A DNA stretch of 64,000 bases, taken from the NCBI RefSeq assembly GCF_001618425.1, contig NZ_BDCU01000018.1:372001-436000 (forward strand), written 5' to 3'. The notes beneath the pieces were generated by a model that saw only the letters and a list, made by a program, of their open reading frames with translations, had not been told where the DNA came from and searched no databases. How positions within the stretch are numbered: the stretch's first letter is position 1; each line of letters opens with the position of its first letter. Shown here one piece after another: positions 43,347-51,325 of the stretch. This DNA is from Nocardia fusca NBRC 14340 (GTDB taxonomy: Bacteria > Actinomycetota > Actinomycetes > Mycobacteriales > Mycobacteriaceae). A program made the translations under genes and the position numbers.

Positions 43347-44492
43347 TCAGACGGCGTCGCCGGTGGATACCGGCGCGGCCGGCGGCCGGGTGGCGCGGTC
43401 GGCGAGGAGATCGTCGAGCTGACGTTCGGCGCGTTCGGCACGAGCCAGGGTCTGGGTGCGGGCGTGCTCCAGTGCCTCCAGCCGCTGTGCGGCCTCCGCA
43501 CGTGCCTTCTCCAGCCGATCCCCTGCTTCGGCGCGGGCGGCCGCGAGATCCCCCGCGGCGCTCCGGCGCACCTCGGCGAGTTCGGCGCGTAGTGCGTCGG
43601 TGTCCGCGCGCAGGCGTTGCAGTTCGGACCGCATCTCCTGGGCGGTCTGGGCCCGTTCGGCGGCGGACTGTTCCGCACGTTCGAGGGCGCGCTCGGTATC
43701 GGCGGCACGCTGGACGGCCAGATCGCGTTCGGCCGCCGCGGCGGATTCACGCTGGGCGCATTCCCGTCGCATCCGCTCGATTTCGGTATCGGCGGCGCGT
43801 CGGGCCCGTGCCATCTCTTGGTCGCAGTGGTCGCGGAGCTGTTGCTGCTGCTGTTCCGATTCCGCGCGGGCGGTGCGGATCTCGTCTTCGGCCGCGCTGC
43901 GCGCCGCGAAGATATCGTCGGCGGCGCGGGCGGTGACCCTCTCGACTTCGCGCAGGGCTTCGTCGCGGTCCCGTACGGCTGCGGCGGTACGGGAATCCGA
44001 TTCGGCGATGCGCGCTTCCGCTTCCTCGGCCGCCCGCGCGGCGTCCTCGGCGGCTTCTTCGGCCCGTGTCCGGGCGTCGACGGCGTCGCGTCGCGACTGT
44101 TCGGCGGCGGCTGCGGCCATGTCGGCTTCGGCGATTCGGCGGGCGGCATCGGCTTGCACCGCCTGGACCTGCGCTTCGGCGGCGGCCGGGTCGGCGAGGG
44201 TGTTCATTTCGGTGACCGCGGCGGACAGGGTCGTCCCGAGTTGGTCGGCGAGGGTGCGGAATTGAGCGAGTAGTTCATCGGCGCGGAGTCGCGCAGTGGT
44301 CACTGGACCTTTAGCAGGTGTCACAGTGACGGTTTCGGTTGGTGACTCCCCTTCCTGTTGGAGGCGCTGGCGTTCACGCCATGCGCGCCAGCGAGTGTGG
44401 TCCGGGAGGTCGCAGTATTCCGAGGGCCGGCCGGGGCCGGTGGGCTTGGCGAGAGGCCGGCTGCAGCCGGGGTAGTTGCAAACAGTGGGCAC
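43347..44492 (-). CDS. Zinc-finger coiled-coil protein, KfrA-like architecture
   Basis: A 381-residue protein. Residues 5-32 form a short zinc knuckle (CNYPGC ... GRPSEYCDLPDH) followed by basic TRWRAWRERQRLQQ. Residues about 70-360 are an almost unbroken Ala/Arg/Glu-rich coiled coil with no glycine breaks. DNA-binding head plus very long coiled coil is the design of KfrA-like plasmid and chromosome-organising proteins, but there is no sequence match strong enough to name it. GTG start; TACGAT 6 nt upstream and no ribosome site point to a leaderless mRNA. It is divergent from a tyrosine recombinase across a palindrome-rich 228-bp gap. Confidence 0.6.
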   Translation of the reverse strand: MPTVCNYPGCSRPLAKPTGPGRPSEYCDLPDHTRWRAWRERQRLQQEGESPTETVTVTPAKGPVTTARLRADELLAQFRTLADQLGTTLSAAVTEMNTLADPAAAEAQVQAVQADAARRIAEADMAAAAAEQSRRDAVDARTRAEEAAEDAARAAEEAEARIAESDSRTAAAVRDRDEALREVERVTARAADDIFAARSAAEDEIRTARAESEQQQQQLRDHCDQEMARARRAADTEIERMRRECAQRESAAAAERDLAVQRAADTERALERAEQSAAERAQTAQEMRSELQRLRADTDALRAELAEVRRSAAGDLAAARAEAGDRLEKARAEAAQRLEALEHARTQTLARAERAERQLDDLLADRATRPPAAPVSTGDAV

Positions 44493-44586
44493 CGGAGAAT
44501 CGTAGCGTTGTTTCGTTGGCGGACTACGTATTTACACGAAACGTAACCGGGCGGGTCGCCGACTGAGGTTCGAACGGCTCGAAATT

Positions 44587-44623
44587 CCTAACCTCCGATA
44601 AGTGAACATTATCGGAGGTTAGG
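44587..44623. repeat. 15-bp perfect inverted repeat in a divergent intergenic region
   Basis: CCTAACCTCCGATAA (44587-44601), GTGAACA, TTATCGGAGGTTAGG (44609-44623). It may be an operator for the coiled-coil protein, a recombination core for the neighbouring recombinase, or a transcription barrier. Confidence 0.6.
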
Positions 44624-44689
44624 ACGGTAGACTGCGGCGAGACCATCCGGCGTGCAATATGTTTCGTTTCGTTTATGCAAACCAAACGC

Positions 44690-44704
44690 ATTACGTTACG
44701 TAAT
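44690..44704. repeat. ATTACGT-T-ACGTAAT palindrome before the recombinase gene
   Basis: A perfect 7-1-7 inverted repeat ending 16 nt before the GTG and overlapping the likely promoter of the recombinase. AACGTAA-like words also occur at 44540-44547. Suggests an operator. Confidence 0.5.
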
Positions 44705-44720
44705 TACCGAGGGGATAACA

Positions 44721-45923
44721 GTGACCGAATACGACACCGATCTCGCGCTACCCGACACCGTCCGCACCGAACTCCGGCGCGGCGTCACCAGCGTCCTCGT
44801 CGACACGGCCGCTCTGCGACAGGTCCGGGAACGCTTCGACAGCGACCAGGCCACCGCGCTCGGCCGCTACCTCACCGCCTCCCAGTCCCCGAACACGGTG
44901 CGCGCCTACCGCACCGACTGGATCGCCTGGGCTGCCTGGTGCGCCACGGAGAACCGGTGCGCACTCCCCGCCGATCCCCTCGATATCGCCGTCTACCTCG
45001 CCGCCGCCGCGGACGCCCGAACACCCGACGGACGCCACGCCTACAGTCCGGCCACGCTGGAACGTAAGTCCGCCGCCATCGCCGCCGTGCACGCCGCCAA
45101 CGGACTGGCCGCGCCCACCCGCAGCGACGTCGTCCGCCTCACCCTGCGCGGCATCCGCCGCACCCGCCGCAGCCGGCCCCACCGCAAACGACCGATCCTG
45201 CTGCACACCCTCGGCGAACTCCTCGACGGACTCCCCGAGCCCGGCTGGCCCGGCGAACCCGCCCGCCGCCGGGACACACTGCTGCTGCTCCTCGGCTTCG
45301 CCGGGGCCCTGCGCCGCAGCGAACTCGCCGGTCTACGGCTCGCCGATATCCACTTCGGGACCGACCACGGCACCGGGGAACCGCTGCTGCTGATCCACCT
45401 GCCCACCACCAAAACCGACCCCACCGGCATCACCGAACAACACGTCGCGCTCCCGCGCGGCCGCCAGGCACACACCTGTCCCGTCTGCGCGTGCGCCGAC
45501 TGGATGCGAATGCTGGCCGTGCACACCGAGAACCCCGCGAACCTGCGCCCCTGGGTCGAGCAACTACCCGCCGCGGACCCGCGGATCCACCGCTGCCACG
45601 GCTACCACCCCGATCCGCGGCTGCGGCCCGACCAACCCCTGTTCCCCGCGATCAACCGGCACGGCGGCCTCGGCGCCACCGCACTGTCCGGGCGAGCGGT
45701 CGCCGAACTCGTCAAACGCTACGCGGCACGCGCGGGCCTGGATCCCGCCCTGTTCTCCGGCCATTCGCTGCGCGCCGGCTTCGCCACCCAGGCCGCCCTC
45801 GGTGGCGCCGCCGACCGCGAGATCATGCGGCAGGGCCGATGGAGCAACCCGCGCACCGTGCACCGCTACATCCGCACGGCCGATCCGCTCGCCGACAACG
45901 CGGTCACCAAACTCGGGCTCTGA
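44721..45923 (+). CDS. Tyrosine-type site-specific recombinase
   Basis: A 400-residue XerC/D-like recombinase. The N-terminal SAM-like DNA-binding domain is about 40-165 (SPNTVRAYRTDWIAWAAWC). The catalytic set is Arg in GALRRSELAGL, Lys in PTTKTDPTG, GHSLRAGFAT (HxxR), Trp in GRWSNP, and Tyr in VHRYIR. An insert of about 50 residues carrying CPVCACADW and HRCHGYH lies between the Lys and the HxxR box, a possible small metal-binding loop. GTG at 44721 with AGGGG 6-7 nt upstream. No phage or plasmid genes surround it, so it may be a domesticated recombinase working with the coiled-coil partner. Confidence 0.85.
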   Translation: MTEYDTDLALPDTVRTELRRGVTSVLVDTAALRQVRERFDSDQATALGRYLTASQSPNTVRAYRTDWIAWAAWCATENRCALPADPLDIAVYLAAAADARTPDGRHAYSPATLERKSAAIAAVHAANGLAAPTRSDVVRLTLRGIRRTRRSRPHRKRPILLHTLGELLDGLPEPGWPGEPARRRDTLLLLLGFAGALRRSELAGLRLADIHFGTDHGTGEPLLLIHLPTTKTDPTGITEQHVALPRGRQAHTCPVCACADWMRMLAVHTENPANLRPWVEQLPAADPRIHRCHGYHPDPRLRPDQPLFPAINRHGGLGATALSGRAVAELVKRYAARAGLDPALFSGHSLRAGFATQAALGGAADREIMRQGRWSNPRTVHRYIRTADPLADNAVTKLGL

Positions 45924-46170
45924 CAACGAGCCCGGTGGCGGTTCCGGTGACGGAGAGGTCTCGGTATGGCATCCGCCGATGTCGCGGGTGCACCTATCGG
46001 TCGGCGTCACGCGGGGGCCGCGTCCGATAACCGCGATATACCGCCCGAGCTGGGCTTTCCCCGCCAATTTTTCTCCGAACGTGACCTCTGGTCCCGCGTC
46101 CGGCTGTGCGAGGATATGAGCGCTCCACGAGTCAGTCCGTTTCAAACCCCCCCTTTGGAAGGATGCTCAG

Positions 46171-46671
46171 ATGGCGCAAGAAACCAGCACTGCCACCCGT
46201 TCCAGCAACGGAACCAGTCAGCAGGAAATCCAGAGCCTGGACATGCTGCGCATGGGCCTGGATGAAATCCGGCAGGAATGCCAGAACGCGCGGCAGTACG
46301 CGCAGCAGGCACAGAACATCGCCCGGCAGGTGCAGCAGCAGGCCCGCCAGGTCCAGCACCAGTCGCAGGTCGCGCAGAGCCAGGCCAATCAGGCCAACAA
46401 CCAGGCGCAGCAGGCCCGCCAGCAGGCGATGCAGGCGCAGAACCAGGCGCAGCAGGCGCTGAGCGAGGCCGACCGGGCCCAGGCTCAGGCTCAGCAGGCC
46501 CAGAGCGAGGCCAACCAGGCCGCTCAGCGCTGTCAGTCGGCCCAGGACCAGTCGGACCAGGCCGCCCAGCTCGCGCAGCAGGCCGAGGATCAGTCCAGCC
46601 GCTCCCAGGATCGCGCCATGCAGTGGGAGCTGCAGTTCCACCAGCTTCGCCAGCAGATGCGCCAGTTCTAA
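46171..46671 (+). CDS. Glutamine/alanine-rich coiled-coil protein
   Basis: A 166-residue protein of which about 53 residues are Gln, arranged in runs such as QQAQNIARQVQQQARQV and AQQARQQAMQAQNQAQQAL. There is no proline between residues 20 and 160, so a single long helix or helical bundle is expected. The N-terminus is Ser/Thr-rich and a lone Trp sits near the end. No signal peptide, no known family. ATG with GGAAGG 8 nt upstream and a very strong terminator downstream, so it is a real monocistronic gene. A structural or surface-coat role, or a cytoplasmic scaffold, is possible but not shown. Confidence 0.7.
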   Translation: MAQETSTATRSSNGTSQQEIQSLDMLRMGLDEIRQECQNARQYAQQAQNIARQVQQQARQVQHQSQVAQSQANQANNQAQQARQQAMQAQNQAQQALSEADRAQAQAQQAQSEANQAAQRCQSAQDQSDQAAQLAQQAEDQSSRSQDRAMQWELQFHQLRQQMRQF

Positions 46672-46717
46672 CCGAGCCGGGCCTCCGGCCGGGCGATCGC
46701 CCGGTAACCGGAGCCGG

Positions 46718-46755
46718 ACGGGGTCCGGTGAACTGGCCAGTTCACCGGACCCCGT
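46718..46755 (+). terminator. 38-bp perfect palindrome terminator
   Basis: Arms 46718-46736 and 46737-46755 are exact complements (ACGGGGTCCGGTGAACTGG), 47 nt after the stop of the glutamine-rich gene. Confidence 0.8.
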
Positions 46756-47079
46756 ACTCGTATACGGCCGGTGCCGCCTGGGCCCGATTACCGGACTCGG
46801 TCGCTGAGCGAGCGGAAGCGTCGGACCGACGATGGCAGGAAGATCGCGGTGATCAGCAGCGGTCAGATCGACGCCGCCATGATCGAGTGCTGCGTCAACC
46901 ACCTGCCCCCTTCCCGGCCGGGATTTACCCGAAGCCGGGGCGCAAGGGACTCGGCGTCGAGGTGCTCGTCGCCGCCGGGATAGACCTCGTCGGCAGCCGG
47001 CCGGGACTCGGCCCGAACACCCGCATCGAAGACGAGACCGAACTGCGCCCACGCGAGGGCATCGGCGGTGTCGCCGATC
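46756..47079 (+). pseudogene. Possible frameshifted remnant, unidentified
   Basis: One plus-strand frame gives DGRKIAVISSGQIDAAMIECC; another then gives GIYPKPGRKGLGVEVLVAAGIDL and continues TRIEDETELRPREGIGGVADLIARR to a stop near 47114. Read together they look like one broken gene, but no family is recognised. It overlaps the 3' end of the PPDK reading frame. Confidence 0.3.
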
Positions 47080-48746
47080 TCATCGCCCGGCGCAGAACCG
47101 GGGCCGAGCAGTAGATCCGCCCGATCCGGCGTTGCCGAGGAGCACGGAGTGCGCGGCGGTGAGGCGTTCGGTGTCCTCGCGCGGGGTGTGATCGCCCGAT
47201 GCCCGGTCCGCCCATTCGAGTAATCGATGCAGGTGGGGATTGGTGGCGGGGGTGTAGATGTGGGGGTTTCCGACGGTGACCTCACCGGTGGTTCCGTCGA
47301 TGGCGATGAGGGTGCCTTCGGGGATGGTGTTCCCCGGTGTTCGTATCGACGTGGCGTCGACCGAGAGGTCGGTGACCCGCACAACGGCAGGTTTGCCCAG
47401 GGCCCGGGCGACGACGGCGGCGTGGCAGGCGGGTCCGCCGCGGGTGGTGAGGATTCCGGCGGCGGCCGCGAGGCCGTGCATATCGAGCGGGGAGGTATCG
47501 GGCCGCACCAGGATGACCGGACCGGCGGCGGCCATGCGGACCGCGGTGTCGGAGGTGGTCGCTATGCGGCCGACCGCGACGCCCGGGCAGGCGCCCAGTC
47601 CTCGGGCGAGGATATCTTCCAGGCTGTCGAGAGCCATTCGCGGGATGCGGGCGTGCCGAAGCTGGTGCGGAGTGATCCGCAACAGCGCCTCCCGCTGTTC
47701 GATGAGTCCTTCGTCGGCGAGGTCCACCGCGGCACGGACAGCGGCACCGGCGGCCATTTCCCGCGGTGGACCTGCAGGATCCAGAATTCGCCGGCTTCGA
47801 TGGTGAATTCGAGACAGCAGGAGTCGCGGAAGTGCGCTTCGACCCGGGCCAGCGCCGCGACGAGACGGGACCACACGGCCGGCTCCCGCGCGGCCAGTTC
47901 GTGCAGCGGCAGCGTCGGCGACCGTCCGGACACGACATCATCGCCCTGACCACCGAACAGAACGTCGCCGAAGGGCACGGGGTCGCCGGTGTTCGGGTTG
48001 CGGCTGAACGCGACACCGGTACCGCTGTGGTCGTCGCGATGCCCGTACACCATCGCCTGCACGGTCACCGCCGTCCCGCGGTCGGGCGGGAGATCGTGGA
48101 TCGCGCGGAATGTACGCGCACGCGGTGTGTCCCAGGAGGAACAGACTGCGGCGATCGCCAGCTCCAACTGCCGGAACGGGCTGTGCAGGACTTGCTGCCC
48201 TGCGTGCTGGGAGATGACGTGCTCGGCAGCTCGGATCGCGTGGTGGAAGAGTGCGTGCCCCGCGGCGACGTCCTGGTGGATCGCTCGGTCCGCACCGGAA
48301 TTCATTCCGACCGCACCGGCGACGGTGGACGCGAAGCTCGACAAGAATCGCAGCCGGGTGGCCAGAGCGAACCGGGGATTGCCGGTCTCGGCGGCCAATC
48401 CGCGTGTGGCCTCGGCGGTGAGACCGAGGTTGAGCACGGTGTCCATCATGCCCGGCATCGACACTGCCGCACCGGAGCGGACGGATACCGTCAGCGGCTT
48501 CCGTGTGTCGCCGAGCCTGCGGTGGGTGGCGGCTTCGAGGCCGGCGAGCTCGACGGCGAGCTCGGAACGGAAGCCGTCGGGAAAGTGTCCGTCACGCAGG
48601 AAGGCGCGGCAGACCTCGGTGCCGACGACGAAGCCGGCGGGGACGGGCAGACCCAGGCGGCGCAGCTCGATGAGCCCGTATGCCTTGGCGCCCAAAACGT
48701 CCGCCGGTTGTTCGGTCGCAGTGGAAAGCGGGTGGATGTATCGCAT
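47080..48746 (-). pseudogene. ppdK: Pyruvate phosphate dikinase-like gene with a single frameshift
   Basis: The ATP-grasp half starts MRYIHPLSTATEQPADVLGAKAYGLIELRRLGLPVPAGF and includes SVRSGAAVSMPGMMDTVLNLG and NPNTGDPVPFGDVLFGGQGDDVV. It runs to FWILQVHRGK near 47765 and then goes out of frame. The swivelling phosphohistidine domain continues in the next frame: MAAGAAVRAAVDLADEGL ... GILTTRGGPACHAAVVARALGKPAVV, with the catalytic His in ACHAAV. Adding one A to the AAA run at the junction restores a continuous protein of about 555 residues. There is no C-terminal TIM barrel, as in the short M. tuberculosis PpdK. Either a recent mutation or a homopolymer sequencing error. Confidence 0.8.
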
Positions 48747-48748
48747 GG

Positions 48749-49380
48749 TCAGAATCTCGGGATGCCCAGGGTCACCAGGAGATCTTCGTGCAGCTGGAAC
48801 CACACTGTGTGATACGACGAGGTGTCGGTTGCCACGTAGTCCGGCTCGCCGGCCCGAGCGCGCGCGAGAGCGTCGGCGAGCCGGAGGCCGTATCGCCGGA
48901 ATCTGGGCAGAGCCGCCGACAGGTGCGCGCAGACGATCTGCGCGCGCGTGTCCAGGTCGGTCAGTCGATCGAGAACGCGGGCGTCGTATTCGGAATCGAT
49001 GTGGTCGTTCGCGGTCACGATCCCGTGTGCGGACCGCATCTGCCATGCCGTGCACAGGTCGAGCATTTCCGAGTTGAGTGGGAGAAAGCGGGGTACGCCG
49101 CGGTGACGGCGGCGCCTGTCTTCGTAGTGTCCAGCTCGTAGGCGATCTGTTCCGCGTTCAGCACACGCCCGGCGTCGGTCAGACCCCACCCTCCGAAATC
49201 GCCGCTCGAATGCGTAACGAGCCCGTTCACGGACAGTGCGATCAGATTTTTTTCGACCACAGGTTCCGGCATCCCGGTCGCTGCCGTTAACCGGGCGACA
49301 CCGGCATGACCGATACAGCGGAGGGAATGCAGTATGAGCCGCCCGGTGTCGGCGGGACCTCGCGATGCGGTGGGCGTCAT
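48749..49380 (-). pseudogene. Winged-helix regulator with a single frameshift, 5' of PPDK
   Basis: The N-terminal half encodes a winged-helix domain (GRLILHSLRCIGHAGVARLTAATGMPEPVVEKNLIALSVNGLV ... GWGLTDAGR). After AAYPAF near 49095 the frame is lost; the next frame carries FLPLNSEMLDLCTAWQMR and ends YHTVWFQLHEDLLVTLGI, the usual C-terminus of this family, which normally sits beside PPDK in actinobacteria. One additional C in the CCCC run would restore the frame. ATG at 49380 with GGGGAG 8 nt upstream. Only 2 nt separate its stop from the PPDK start, so they form an operon. Confidence 0.75.
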
Positions 49381-49572
49381 GACCGGGCTCCCCGCGCTGG
49401 ACGAGTGGTTTCCGGACTCTCGCCGACCCGGGCGGCGAACCGCTGCTGCGCCGCTTGCCTGGACACACCGAGGTGGGCGCCGACCTCGGTCCACGACAGA
49501 CCGGTGCGCCGCGCCTGGCCTAAGCACGTTGACGAGTGCCGGATTCCGAAATCGGCAATCAGAAGAACTCAC
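49377..49572 (-). pseudogene. Small helix-turn-helix gene with a frameshift, head of the PPDK operon
   Basis: Starts GTG with frame NPALVNVLR, then the sequence shifts into ARRTGLSWTEVGAHLGVSRQAAQQRFAAR, a clear HTH. Removing one T from CTT near 49520 would join them. The stop overlaps the ATG of the next gene (ATGA). It is too short and broken for ordinary gene finding. Role: presumably DNA-binding partner of the operon. Confidence 0.6.
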
Positions 49573-49697
49573 AGTTTCTAATTTGATAATCGTGGCGTGT
49601 CGCGGCGTAGGTTGTGTGTCAGGCAGTGTGAGTCGACCTCGCGAGGGCGGGAGCCGGGTGCGGCCAGAAAGGCCGAAGCGGTAGTAACGGAGGGGAT

Positions 49698-50468
49698 TCA
49701 GACCATGATCGCGGGGACCGCGGTGATCAGACCACCGTCCACCAGCAGATCCTGGCCGTTGATATAGGACGCCTCGTCCGACGCCAGAAAAGCGACCGCG
49801 GCGGCGATATCCGCCGGGGAACCCAACCGTGCCGCAGCCACCGACGAGATCGCGGCGGCCTGCGCCTCCGCCGAGACCTCCGCCCGATACGAAGGCGTGT
49901 CGATATAGCCCGGGCTGATCGAATTGACCCGGATCCGGCGCGGGGCCAATTCGGCGGCCAACGTCTGCGCCAGATTCCGGACAGCCGCCTTGGTCGCCGA
50001 ATACAGTGCCGCCGCCGGGACACCGCGGTGCACCGCCCACGACGAGTTCACCACGATCGCACCATGATCAGGGACCAACGGCAGCGTCTTCTGGACAGTG
50101 AAGAAAACGCCCTTGAAGTTCGTGGCGACCACACGATCGAAGTAGTCGTCGGTGATATCGGGCGCCGGGCGGAACGCGGCGGTCCCGGCGTTCGCGAACA
50201 CGACATCGAGCCGGCCGAAGCGGGAACGCGCCGTATCCACGAGCGCGTCGAGGTCGGCCGGATCCGCGACATCACCCCGTACGGTGACCAGTCGGTCACC
50301 GGCGTCCAGTTCCGCCGCGGCGGCGGCGAGGCCCGCCCGGGCGCGGCCGGTGATGATCACCCGCGCGCCCTCGTCGAGCAGTCGCCGTGCGGTCGCCAGG
50401 CCCATACCGCTGCTACCGCCGGTGACGAGCGCGGTCCTACCGTCGAAACGAAAACGAGCACTGGACAT
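49698..50468 (-). CDS. Short-chain dehydrogenase/reductase
   Basis: A 256-residue classical SDR. TGGSSGMGLA (residues about 15-25) is the NAD(P)-binding glycine motif, NAG at about 90 the structural motif, Ser in VNSSWAV with YSATK the catalytic Ser-Tyr-Lys set, and SPGYIDTPS the family C-terminal loop. GRARAG after the second strand suggests NADPH preference. Substrate unknown. The start is the ATG at 50468 preceded by AAAGG. It is divergent from a broken SDR paralogue, and the gap holds a hydrolase scrap. Confidence 0.88.
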   Translation of the reverse strand: MSSARFRFDGRTALVTGGSSGMGLATARRLLDEGARVIITGRARAGLAAAAAELDAGDRLVTVRGDVADPADLDALVDTARSRFGRLDVVFANAGTAAFRPAPDITDDYFDRVVATNFKGVFFTVQKTLPLVPDHGAIVVNSSWAVHRGVPAAALYSATKAAVRNLAQTLAAELAPRRIRVNSISPGYIDTPSYRAEVSAEAQAAAISSVAAARLGSPADIAAAVAFLASDEASYINGQDLLVDGGLITAVPAIMV

Positions 50469-50560
50469 TACAGGACCTTTCCCACGGAACGACTGGTTCG
50501 ATGAACGTCCAACCGGACAGGAACATTCCGGCGCCCGCCGGGCCACTCACGCCCCCGCAA

Positions 50561-50655
50561 GGAACCGACACCGCCGTCAACGAAGCGACCCGATCGAGGT
50601 GACGGGCCGCCACATCCCACGCCACGATCGCACCCCAGTCGTGACCTCGAAATCC
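50561..50655 (-). pseudogene. Scrap of an alpha/beta-hydrolase (epoxide-hydrolase-like)
   Basis: About 30 codons encode GHDWGAIVAWDVAARHLDRVASLTAVSVP, the nucleophile elbow (Asp in HDWG) of epoxide-hydrolase-like enzymes. Nothing upstream or downstream belongs to a hydrolase. Confidence 0.55.
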
Positions 50656-50684
50656 ATCTCGCCACCCGACGGAGGAAAACACCC

Positions 50685-51265
50685 ATGAGCACAGATCACG
50701 CCGTCGCGGTCGTCGTCGGCGGCGCCTCCGGAATCGGCTGGGCCACCGCACAACACGGCCCCCTCGACACCATCGTCGACTGCGCCGGGATCTCCCGGCC
50801 CGGCACCCTCACCGACCTCTCCCTCGACGACTGGAAAGCCACCGTCGACGTCTGCCTCACCGGGGCTTTCCTGACCGTCCGCGAAGCCGCCCACGCCCTG
50901 CGCGACCACGGATCAGTGGTACTCGTCGCCTCCCTCAACGGCCGCCGGCCCGGAGTCGGGATGGGCGCCTACTGCTCCACCAAAGCCGGCGTACTCATGC
51001 TCACCGAAGTCGCCGCCATGGAACTCGCGCCGCGCGGTATCCGCGTCAACGCCGTCAACCCCGGCTTTGTGCACACCCCGCTCACCCACGGCGCCACCCT
51101 CGTCCCCGGGCTCGTCGAGGAATACATCGACAACACCCCACTCGGACGCGCCGGCACACCCGGCGATACCGCCCGGACGACCGGCTTCCTCACCTCCGCC
51201 GCCGCCAGGCTGTATGACCGGCGCGGCCATCGACCTCAACGGCGGCGCCACACCGAACGCTATCC
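50685..51265 (+). pseudogene. Broken short-chain dehydrogenase
   Basis: Good start (ATG, GGAGG 9 nt upstream) and TGxxxGIG-like VGGASGIGWATA, then an abrupt jump to HGPLDTIVDCAGISRPG: about 60 residues covering the second beta-alpha unit are deleted. The catalytic YCSTK and the NPGFVHTP loop are intact. Near 51210 the frame shifts by one base; the natural end MTGAAIDLNGGATP lies in the next frame. Deletion plus frameshift means no active enzyme. Confidence 0.75.
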
Positions 51266-51325
51266 GGACATCGTCGCGCGCGCGGCAACAGCGCACCGTG
51301 ACACGCGGTGTGCCGGCCGCCGACA

